A DNA stretch of 64,000 bases from Rhodospirillales bacterium. Its GTDB lineage: Bacteria > Pseudomonadota > Alphaproteobacteria > Rhodospirillales > WMHbin7. Positions 56,837 to 64,000 of the stretch are shown piece by piece. The position numbers and the translations under genes were made by a program. Under the pieces are notes generated by a model. That model ran no database searches. It was given only the letters and a program-made list of their open reading frames with translations, and had not been told where the DNA came from. The stretch covers positions 62,001-126,000 of the forward strand of contig JACRPC010000015.1 of the NCBI GenBank assembly GCA_016214125.1, written 5' to 3'. Each line of letters opens with the position of its first letter. The first letter of the stretch is position 1.

Positions 56837-57139
56837 ATGACCAAGCGCAAACGCCGCCCGACCCCGCCGGGAACCCTGCTGTTCGAGATGTATCTCAAGC
56901 CAAGACGGATTTCGGTGAGCCGCTTTGCCGCCGCCGTCGGCTGCAGCCGCAAGCATATGAGCGCCATCGTCAACGACCGCGCCCGGCTCGAGCCCGATCT
57001 GGCGGCGCGCATCGCCCGCGCGCTTGGCACCAGCACCCGGCTTTGGCTCAATCTTCAAGCCGGCATTGACGCCCATGACGCCGAGCGCACGTTGGGCCGC
57101 TGGAAACCCGGCGCGCTTCCTCACGTCGAAGCGGCCTAG
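56837..57139 (+). CDS. higA: HigA-type antitoxin, second pair
   Basis: This 100-aa XRE-family protein opens with a basic tail, then TPPGTLLFEMYLKPRRISVS, the helix-turn-helix FAAAVGCSRKHMSAIVNDRA and ARIARALGTSTRLWLNLQ. ATG at 56837 has AGGAGG upstream and 25 bp of spacing from higB. It is followed after 12 bp by the thiolase gene, so read-through into the beta-oxidation operon is possible. Confidence 0.9.
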   Translation: MTKRKRRPTPPGTLLFEMYLKPRRISVSRFAAAVGCSRKHMSAIVNDRARLEPDLAARIARALGTSTRLWLNLQAGIDAHDAERTLGRWKPGALPHVEAA

Positions 57140-57151
57140 GGAGGAAAGGGT

Positions 57152-58288
57152 ATGAAATCCATCGTCATCGCCGCCTATGTCCGTTCGCCCTTTGCCTTCG
57201 CCGGCAAGGGCGCCCTGGCCCGGGTGCGGCCCGACGATCTGGCCGCTCAGACCCTCAAGGGCCTGGTGGCGCGCGCCGGCATCGATCCCGCCACCTTGGA
57301 AGACGTGGTACTGGGCTGCGCCTTCCCCGAGGGCGAGCAGGGCCTCAACATGGCCCGCATGGTGGGCTTTTTGGCCGGCTTCCCGCTGGGCGTGGCGGGC
57401 GTCACCGTCAACCGCTTCTGCGGCTCGTCGATGCAGGCGGTGCATCAGGCGGCGGGCGCCATCCAGATGGGCGCCGGCGACGCCATGCTGTGCGCCGGCG
57501 TCGAATCGATGTCGCGGGTGCCGATGCTGGGCTTCAATCCGATGCCCCACCCGGGCCTGGCCAAAACCTTTCCGCAGGCCTACGCCTCGATGGGCGAGAC
57601 GGCCGAGAATCTGGCCCGCCAGTACCGAATCAGCCGCGCCGCCCAGGAGGAGTTCGCCGTTGCCAGCCAGACCAAGGCGGCCCAGGCGCAGGCGGCGGGC
57701 CGCTTCGCCGCCGAAATCGTGCCGATCCAGGATGGCGGGCAAACCATCGACCAGGATGGCTGCATCCGGCCGGGCACCAGCCGCGAGGCCCTGGCCGAAT
57801 TGAAACCGGCCTTCCTCGAGAAGGGCACGGTGACGGCCGGCACCTCGTCGCCGCTCACCGACGGCGCCGCCGCCCTCCTGGTCTGCACCGAGGCCTATGC
57901 GGCCAAGCATGGGCTCGACCCTCTGGCCCGCATCCGCGCCATCGCGGTGTCCGGCTGCGCGCCCGACTGCATGGGCATCGGCCCGGTCGAATCGAGCCGC
58001 AAGGCGGTGGCCCGGGCCGGCATCGCGCTCAAGGATATCGACGTCATCGAGATGAACGAGGCCTTCGCCGCCCAGGCCCTGGCTTGCATCCAGGACCTCG
58101 ATCTCGATGTGGCCCGCATCAACCTGGACGGCGGCGCCATCGCGCTTGGCCATCCCTTGGGCGCCACCGGGGCGCGCATCGTCGGCAAGGCGGCGGCGCT
58201 GCTCAAGCGCCAGAAGGGGCGCTACGCCCTGGCCACCCAATGCATCGGCGGCGGCCAGGGCATCGCCACCGTGCTGGAAGCGCTCTGA
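57152..58288 (+). CDS. Thiolase (acetyl-CoA acyltransferase, FadA-like)
   Basis: The 378-aa thiolase has the acyl-accepting Cys C90 in NRFCGSSMQAVHQAAG, the GGAIALGHPLGATGARI histidine motif and the final CIGGGQG cysteine. It performs the last step of beta-oxidation. GGAGGAAAGGG lies just before the ATG. The stop overlaps the next start. Confidence 0.93.
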   Translation: MKSIVIAAYVRSPFAFAGKGALARVRPDDLAAQTLKGLVARAGIDPATLEDVVLGCAFPEGEQGLNMARMVGFLAGFPLGVAGVTVNRFCGSSMQAVHQAAGAIQMGAGDAMLCAGVESMSRVPMLGFNPMPHPGLAKTFPQAYASMGETAENLARQYRISRAAQEEFAVASQTKAAQAQAAGRFAAEIVPIQDGGQTIDQDGCIRPGTSREALAELKPAFLEKGTVTAGTSSPLTDGAAALLVCTEAYAAKHGLDPLARIRAIAVSGCAPDCMGIGPVESSRKAVARAGIALKDIDVIEMNEAFAAQALACIQDLDLDVARINLDGGAIALGHPLGATGARIVGKAAALLKRQKGRYALATQCIGGGQGIATVLEAL

Positions 58289-60624
58289 TGGCGCCCGCGA
58301 TCGCCAAGGCGGCGGTGTTGGGCGCCGGCGTCATGGGGGCGGGCATCGCCGCCCAGATCGCCAACGCCGGCATCCCGGTGCGGCTCCTCGACATCGTGCC
58401 CGAAGGGACGGCCAAGCGGAACGTCCTGGCGGAATCGGCGATCGCCAAAATGCTGAAGGCCGATCCGGCGCCCTTCATGCATCCCAAGAACGCCAAGCGG
58501 ATCGAGCCCGGCAATTTCACCGACGACTGGGCGGCGCTGGCCGATTGCGACTGGATCGTCGAGGCGGTGATCGAAAAGTCCGACATCAAGCGCGACCTTT
58601 ATCGGCGGCTCGAGGCCGTGCGCAAGCCGGGTTCGATCGTGTCGTCCAACACCTCGACCATTCCGCTTTCGGTGCTGCTCGAGGGCCTGCCCGCCGCGTT
58701 TGCCGCCGATTTCCTCATCACCCATTTCTTCAACCCGCCGCGCTACATGCGCCTTCTGGAAATCGTCGCCGGGCCGCAGACCCGGCCCGAGGCGGCGGCG
58801 CTCATCGCCGATTTCGCCGATCACGCGCTGGGCAAGACGGTGATCCAGGCCAAGGACACGCCCGGATTCATCGGCAACCGCATCGGCGTTTACTGGCTGC
58901 AATGCGCCCTCGCCGAGGCCCAGGCCCTAAACATCGCCATCGAGGATGCCGACGCCGTGCTGGGCAAGCCGATGGGCATTCCCAAGACCGGAATCTTCGG
59001 GCTTCTCGATCTGGTGGGGATCGATCTGTCGCCGCATGTGGTGGCGAGCATGCTGGCCGTGCTGCCCGCCGACGACGGGTTGCGCGCCGTCTTGGGCGAC
59101 GATTCCCTGATCAAGGGCATGATCGCCCAGGGTCTGACCGGGCGCAAAGGCAAGGGCGGATTCTATCGCCTGGAGCGCGGTGCGGGCGGCGCCAAGACGA
59201 AACTCGCCATCGATCTGGCCACCGGCCAGTACCGGCCCAGCCGCAAACCGGCGCTCGACAGCCTCGAGGCCTTCGCCACCGGCGGCCCCCGGGCCCTGCT
59301 CGTCCATGACGATGTCGGCGGGCGCTACGCCTGGGCGGTGATGGCGAAGACGCTGTGCTACGCTGCCCAATTGGCCCCGGCGATCGCCGATTCGATCGCC
59401 GACATCGATGCGGCGATGCGGCTGGGCTACAATTGGAAACACGGTCCCTTCGAGATGATCGATCGGCTGGGCGCCGCCTGGTTTGCCCAGCGCCTGCAAG
59501 CGCAAGGCCTAGCGGTGCCGGCGCTGATCGCCCGCGCCGCCCAGGAAGGGGGATTCTACCGGGTCGAGAAGGGGGCGCGTCTGGCGCTTGACGCCCAAGG
59601 CGGCGCCAAGCCGATCGCGCGACCGCCGGGCGTTCTGCTGTTGGACGACATCAAGCGCCAAGGGCCGCGGATTGCCGGCAACGGTTCGGCCAGTCTGTGG
59701 GACATCGGCGACGGCGTCGCCTGTTTCGAAGTCCACACCAAGATGAACGCGCTCGACCGCGACGCGCTCGAATTCCTGGGCAAGACGCTGGCGATCGTGC
59801 CCAAGGCGCACCGGGCGCTGGTGCTTTACAACGAAGGCGCCAATTTCTCGGTCGGCGCCAATCTGGGCATCGGGCTTTTCGCCGCCAACATCGCCCTTTG
59901 GGGCGAGATCGAGGCCCTGGTGCGGCTGGGCCAGGATTGCTACCGGGCGATGCGCGCCGCGCCCTTCCCGGTGGTCGGCGCGCCTTCGGGCCTGGCCTTG
60001 GGCGGCGGCTGCGAAATGCTCCTCCATTGCACGGCCGTGCAGGCCCATGCCGAAACCTATGTCGGGCTGGTCGAGGTCGGCGTCGGCGTGGTGCCGGCCT
60101 GGGGCGGCTGCGCCGAGATGCTCGCCCGCTGGCAGGCCAATCCGAAACTGCCCAAGGGGCCGATGCCCGCCGTGGCGCGCTGCTTCGAGATTCTGGCGGT
60201 GGCGACGGTCGCCAAATCGGCCGCCGAAGCCAAAGACCTGCTGTTCTTGAAGCCCGGCGACGGCATCACCATGAATCGCGACCGGCTCTTGGCCGACGCC
60301 AAGGCGAAGGCCCTGGCGCTGGTGGGTCAGCCCAAGCCGCCCGAACCGGCGGCCTACCTTCTGCCCGGCCCTAGCGGTCAGGCGGCCTTGGCGCTGGCGG
60401 TCGATGGCTTCGTCAAGGCCGGCAAGGCGACGCCGCACGACGTCACCGTCTCGGCCAGTCTGGCGGCGGTGCTGTGCGGCGACGAGGCCGACCCGACCCG
60501 GCCGCTGGCGCTCGACGACCTTCTGGCCCTCGAGCGGCGCGAATTCATGCGCCTGGTCCGCCATCCGAAGACCTTGGCCCGCATCGAATCGATGCTGGAA
60601 ACCGGCAAGCCGGCGAGGAACTGA
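58288..60624 (+). CDS. 3-hydroxyacyl-CoA dehydrogenase/enoyl-CoA hydratase (FadB-like)
   Basis: The product is about 778 aa. The dehydrogenase part comes first: NAD-binding VLGAGVMGAGIAAQIANAG, then VSSNTSTIPLS and ITHFFNPPRYMRLLEIV. A crotonase domain follows (about 480-700) with NFSVGANLG and GLALGGGCEMLLH. This domain order, dehydrogenase then hydratase, is the alphaproteobacterial type and the reverse of E. coli FadB. It overlaps both neighbours. Confidence 0.92.
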   Translation: MAPAIAKAAVLGAGVMGAGIAAQIANAGIPVRLLDIVPEGTAKRNVLAESAIAKMLKADPAPFMHPKNAKRIEPGNFTDDWAALADCDWIVEAVIEKSDIKRDLYRRLEAVRKPGSIVSSNTSTIPLSVLLEGLPAAFAADFLITHFFNPPRYMRLLEIVAGPQTRPEAAALIADFADHALGKTVIQAKDTPGFIGNRIGVYWLQCALAEAQALNIAIEDADAVLGKPMGIPKTGIFGLLDLVGIDLSPHVVASMLAVLPADDGLRAVLGDDSLIKGMIAQGLTGRKGKGGFYRLERGAGGAKTKLAIDLATGQYRPSRKPALDSLEAFATGGPRALLVHDDVGGRYAWAVMAKTLCYAAQLAPAIADSIADIDAAMRLGYNWKHGPFEMIDRLGAAWFAQRLQAQGLAVPALIARAAQEGGFYRVEKGARLALDAQGGAKPIARPPGVLLLDDIKRQGPRIAGNGSASLWDIGDGVACFEVHTKMNALDRDALEFLGKTLAIVPKAHRALVLYNEGANFSVGANLGIGLFAANIALWGEIEALVRLGQDCYRAMRAAPFPVVGAPSGLALGGGCEMLLHCTAVQAHAETYVGLVEVGVGVVPAWGGCAEMLARWQANPKLPKGPMPAVARCFEILAVATVAKSAAEAKDLLFLKPGDGITMNRDRLLADAKAKALALVGQPKPPEPAAYLLPGPSGQAALALAVDGFVKAGKATPHDVTVSASLAAVLCGDEADPTRPLALDDLLALERREFMRLVRHPKTLARIESMLETGKPARN

Positions 60625-62420
60625 TGCAGCCCTATCACGCCCCTTTGCGCGACATGCGCTTCGTTCTCTACGAGCTTCTGGGCGCCGACCGCCAATTGTC
60701 GGCCCTGCCGGGCTGGGAGGAGGTCACCGCCGATCTCATCGATCCGATCCTCGACGAGGCGGCCAAGTTCTGCCGCGAGGTCCTGTTCCCCTTGAACCGC
60801 TCGGGTGACGAGGAAGGCTGTCGGTTCGAGAACGGCGTCGTGCGCACGCCCAAGGGCTTCAAGGCCGCCTACGATCTCTTCCGCCAAGGGGGCTGGACCG
60901 GCCTGATGGCGGCGGGTGCCGATGGCGGCCAGGAATTGCCGCGCCTTTTGGGCCAGATGGTGAGCGAGATGATCTGCTCGGCCAATCTGGCCTTCGGCAT
61001 TTATCCGGGCCTTTCCCAGGGCGCCTACGCGGCGCTGGCGGTGCATGGCGACGAGGCGCTGAAGCGCGCCTATCTGCCCAAGCTGGCGTCGGGCGATTGG
61101 ACCGGCACCATGTGCCTCACCGAACCCCAATGCGGCACCGATCTGGGCCTGATCCGCACGCGCGCCCAGCCCCAAGAGGATGGCAGCGCCCGCATCACCG
61201 GCACCAAGATCTTCATCTCGGCCGGTGAGCACGATCTGGCCGACAACATCTTGCATCTGGTGCTGGCCCGCCTGCCCGACGCGCCGAAGGGCATCAAGGG
61301 CATCAGCCTGTTCCTGGTGCCGAAATTTGTGCCGGGGCCGGATGGTCGGCCCGGCCGGCCGAACGGCGTTGCCTGTTCGGCGATCGAGCACAAGATGGGC
61401 ATCAACGCCTCGGCCACCTGCGTCATCCATTTCGACGACGCCACCGGCTATCTGGTGGGCGAGCCCAACAAGGGCATGCGCGCCATGTTCCGCATGATGA
61501 ACGAGGCGCGCCTGGCGGTCGGCATCCAAGGGCTGGGTCTGGCCGAGGCCGCCTATCAGGGCGCCGTCGCCTACGCCCGCGAGCGCCAGCAGGGCCGCGC
61601 CCTGGGCAAACCCAGCCGGCCCGATCTGCCGGCCGATCCGATCCTGGTCCATCCCGATGTGCGGCGCATGCTGCTCACCATCCGCGCCAAGACCGAGGGC
61701 GCCCGCGCGCTGGCCGCCTGGGTGGCGCTTGAGATGGACAAGGCGGCGCGGGGCGGCGATCGGGCAAGGCGGGAGGAAACCGAAGATCTGGCGGCGCTGC
61801 TGACGCCCATCATCAAGGCCAGCTTCACCGACATGGGCTTCGAGGCCGCCAATCTGGGCGTGCAGGTGATGGGCGGACACGGCTACATCCGTGAGCACGG
61901 CATGGAGCAATTGGTGCGCGACGCCCGCATCACCTTGCTTTACGAAGGCACCAACGGCGTCCAGGCGCTCGACCTCATCGGGCGCAAGCTCACCGCCCAT
62001 GGCGGGCGGTTCCTGCGCCGCTTCTTCCATCCGCTCGACGCCTATCTGGCGGCCAAGGCCGGCGATCCGGCGCTGGCCGAGTTCGTCCAACCCCTGGCCA
62101 AGGCCTTCGGCCGGCTGCAACAGGCCAGCGCCGCCATCGCCCTGCAGGGCCTGAAGAACCCTTCGGATGCCGCCGCCGGCGCCGCCGACTATCTGCGCCT
62201 GTTCGGCCTGGTGGCGATGGGATTCCAATGGGCCCGGATGGCCGAGACCGCTTTGGCGGCGTTGGCCGAGGGCCAAGGCGGCGAGGCGGATTTTTACCAG
62301 GCCAAGCTGGCCACCGCCCGCTTCTTCATGGCCCGCCTGCTGCCCGAATGCGGCGCCCTATTGGCGACGGTGGCGGAGGGCGGCAAGACGCTGGCCGACT
62401 TCCCCGACCGGGCGTTTTGA
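60624..62420 (+). CDS. Acyl-CoA dehydrogenase, long form
   Basis: The product is about 598 aa. ATG at 60624 overlaps the previous stop. FAD-binding stretch MCLTEPQCGTDLG, then ARITGTKIFISAG and the C-terminal VMGGHGYIREHGMEQLVRDARI and LYEGTNGVQALDL are typical. The extra N- and C-terminal extensions resemble the DmdC/FadE-like long acyl-CoA dehydrogenases. It catalyses the first oxidation of the acyl-CoA in the operon. Confidence 0.92.
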   Translation: MQPYHAPLRDMRFVLYELLGADRQLSALPGWEEVTADLIDPILDEAAKFCREVLFPLNRSGDEEGCRFENGVVRTPKGFKAAYDLFRQGGWTGLMAAGADGGQELPRLLGQMVSEMICSANLAFGIYPGLSQGAYAALAVHGDEALKRAYLPKLASGDWTGTMCLTEPQCGTDLGLIRTRAQPQEDGSARITGTKIFISAGEHDLADNILHLVLARLPDAPKGIKGISLFLVPKFVPGPDGRPGRPNGVACSAIEHKMGINASATCVIHFDDATGYLVGEPNKGMRAMFRMMNEARLAVGIQGLGLAEAAYQGAVAYARERQQGRALGKPSRPDLPADPILVHPDVRRMLLTIRAKTEGARALAAWVALEMDKAARGGDRARREETEDLAALLTPIIKASFTDMGFEAANLGVQVMGGHGYIREHGMEQLVRDARITLLYEGTNGVQALDLIGRKLTAHGGRFLRRFFHPLDAYLAAKAGDPALAEFVQPLAKAFGRLQQASAAIALQGLKNPSDAAAGAADYLRLFGLVAMGFQWARMAETALAALAEGQGGEADFYQAKLATARFFMARLLPECGALLATVAEGGKTLADFPDRAF

Positions 62421-64000
62421 CTACCCCAACGCCTTCGCCCATTCGCGCAGCACGAATTTCTGGATCTTGCCGGTCGAGGTCTTGGGCAGTTCGCGGAAGA
62501 CCACGGTTTTCGGCGCCTTGAAATGGGCCAGGCGTTCGCGGCAAAAGCCGATCAACTCGTCGGCCTCCGCCTTGGCGCCGGGTTTCAGGACCACGAAAGC
62601 GCAGGGCGTTTCGCCCCATTTCGGATCGGGCCTGGCCACCACTGAGGCCTCGGCCACCGCCGGATGCTGGTAGAGCACGCCTTCCACCTCGATGGTCGAG
62701 ATGTTTTCGCCGCCCGAGATGATGATGTCCTTCGAGCGGTCCTTGAGTTCGATGTAGCCGTCGGGATGCAAAACGCCCAAATCGCCGGTGTGGAACCAGC
62801 CGCCCGCGAAGGCCTCGCGGGTCGCCTTGGGGTTCTTCAGATAGCCCTTCATGGTGATGTTGCCGCGCAGGAACACCTCGCCCATTGTGGCGCCGTCGGC
62901 CGGCACCGGTTCCAGCGTTTGCGGATCGGCCACCATCAGCCCTTCCTCGACCAGATAGCGCACGCCTTGGCGGGCTTTGAGCCGGGCGCGTTCGGGGGCG
63001 GGCTTGGCGTCCCATTCCGGATGCCAGGCGCAGACGGTGGCCGGGCCATAGACCTCGGTCAGGCCATAGACATGCGTCACCCGAAAGCCCCGATCCTCGA
63101 CCGCCTCGAGGACGGCGGCGGGCGGGGGTGCGGCGGCGGTCATGATGGCGACCGGATGGGGCAGGGGGCGGCGTTCCTCGGGCCTGGCATGGATCAGAAG
63201 CCCCAGCACGATCGGCGCCCCGCACAGATGGGTGACGCCATGCTCGGCGATCGCGGCGTAAATGGGACCGGCCTCGACCCGGCGCAGACCGACATGGGTG
63301 CCGGCCAGGGCGGTGATGGTCCAGGGAAAGCACCAGCCGTTGCAATGGAACATCGGCAGCGTCCACAGATAGACCGGATGGGCGCCCATCGACCAGGTGA
63401 GAACGTTGCCAAGCGCGTTGAGCGCGGCGCCGCGGTGGGAATAGACCACCCCCTTGGGGTTGCCGGTGGTGCCCGAGGTGTAATTGAGGGCGATCGCCTG
63501 CCATTCGTCTTCGGGCATCCGCCAGGCGAAATCGGGATCGCCCTTTTCCAGGAACGCCTCGTATTCGAGGTCGCCCAGGGGCGGGCCGGGCGGCTGGTCG
63601 TCGTCGATGCCGATCACCAGGGGCTTCTTGGTCAGGCGGGCCAGCGCCGCCAGGGCCGCCGGGGCGAAGGCGCGATCGACCAGGAAGGCCTTGGCCTCGC
63701 CATGCTCCAAGATGAAGGCGATGGTGGCGGCGTCGAGCCGGGTGTTGATGGCGTTCAAAACCGCGCCCGCCATCGGCACCCCAAAATGGGCCTCGAAAAG
63801 GGCCGGAATGTTGCCGGCCAGCACCGCCACCGTGTCCAGCCGCCCGATGCCGTGCCTGGCGAGCGCCGAAGCCAGGCGCCGGCAGCGTCGGTAGGACTCG
63901 CCCCATGCGATGCGCCGGGGCCCGTGGATGAAGGCGATCCGATCGGGAAAGACGGTGGCGGCGCGTTCGAGATAGGGCAGCGGCGACAAGGGCGCGTGAT
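62421..64000 (-). CDS. Acyl-CoA ligase (AMP-forming), 5' end outside window
   Basis: At least 525 aa are present. The frame continues to the window edge as HAPLSPLPYLERAATVFPDR, like the interior of homologues that begin about 20 residues earlier, so TTG at 63989 is probably not the start. The AMP-binding motif is NYTSGTTGNPKGVVYSHRG, with YGLTEVYGPATV, GWFHTGDLG and the terminal PKTSTGKIQKF lysine. It activates a fatty or aromatic acid with CoA. It is convergent with the beta-oxidation operon and the stop codons abut. Confidence 0.92.
   Translation of the reverse strand, partial: HAPLSPLPYLERAATVFPDRIAFIHGPRRIAWGESYRRCRRLASALARHGIGRLDTVAVLAGNIPALFEAHFGVPMAGAVLNAINTRLDAATIAFILEHGEAKAFLVDRAFAPAALAALARLTKKPLVIGIDDDQPPGPPLGDLEYEAFLEKGDPDFAWRMPEDEWQAIALNYTSGTTGNPKGVVYSHRGAALNALGNVLTWSMGAHPVYLWTLPMFHCNGWCFPWTITALAGTHVGLRRVEAGPIYAAIAEHGVTHLCGAPIVLGLLIHARPEERRPLPHPVAIMTAAAPPPAAVLEAVEDRGFRVTHVYGLTEVYGPATVCAWHPEWDAKPAPERARLKARQGVRYLVEEGLMVADPQTLEPVPADGATMGEVFLRGNITMKGYLKNPKATREAFAGGWFHTGDLGVLHPDGYIELKDRSKDIIISGGENISTIEVEGVLYQHPAVAEASVVARPDPKWGETPCAFVVLKPGAKAEADELIGFCRERLAHFKAPKTVVFRELPKTSTGKIQKFVLREWAKALG

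Overview
The window is a contiguous piece of a very GC-rich bacterial chromosome. The gene content points to an alphaproteobacterium of the Rhodospirillales/Magnetospirillum type: rplU-rpmA-obgE-proB order, a long AcnA-type aconitase, many c-di-GMP proteins, CoA-based catabolism of aromatic and fatty acids, and HigBA, ParDE-like and MNT/HEPN toxin-antitoxin pairs. This assignment is inference from gene content. No rRNA, tRNA, CRISPR array or complete insertion sequence was seen.

Layout. 1-7.8 kb: the 3' part of a secreted lectin-like protein, then a periplasmic solute-binding protein divergent from a catabolic operon. That operon encodes a three-subunit molybdenum hydroxylase resembling 4-hydroxybenzoyl-CoA reductase, a BKACE beta-keto acid cleavage enzyme and an SMP-30 lactonase. 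7.9-12.8 kb: an unusual HTH-ATPase-STAS regulator, a MenB/BadI-like crotonase, and a two-gene unit of a proline-rich membrane protein with a membrane-anchored pseudokinase. 12.9-15.8 kb: proB, obgE, rpmA and rplU. 16-19.6 kb: a CHASE-PAS-GAF-GGDEF cyclase, a CYTH protein and a YdjM-like protein. 19.5-28.1 kb: a ParE/RHH pair, acnA, a gene truncated next to an IS630 remnant, prfC, a nitrilase-family amidase, grxC, an MNT/HEPN pair with a frameshifted toxin, and a first HigBA pair.

28.2-43.8 kb is a large catabolic cluster. A branched-chain-type ABC transporter (livFGMH plus binding protein) is divergent from hyuA, two tandem and both disrupted hyuB copies, a MarR regulator, two consecutive TPP-dependent E1 alpha/beta pairs without E2 or E3, and a class II aldolase. 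Two related palindromes lie in the spacers of the two proposed divergent promoters. 43.8-51 kb: pgpA, a hotdog thioesterase, a HlyC-like acyltransferase, an FMN-binding split-barrel protein, a DUF47/PiT phosphate pair and a PAS-GGDEF-EAL protein. 51-57 kb: a histidine kinase fused to a TctC/Bug-type binding domain, gamma-glutamyltransferase, a PDZ protein that looks like a dead trypsin-like protease, and a second HigBA pair. 57-64 kb: a beta-oxidation operon (thiolase, FadB-like, acyl-CoA dehydrogenase) convergent with an acyl-CoA ligase that runs off the end.

The catabolic cassettes share a theme: periplasmic capture of small organic acids or aromatics, CoA-linked or TPP-linked breakdown, and entry into central metabolism through aconitase. 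The points most worth follow-up are the hyuAB/E1/aldolase cluster with its paired operators, the HTH-ATPase-STAS regulator, the TctC-histidine kinase fusion and the pseudokinase unit.
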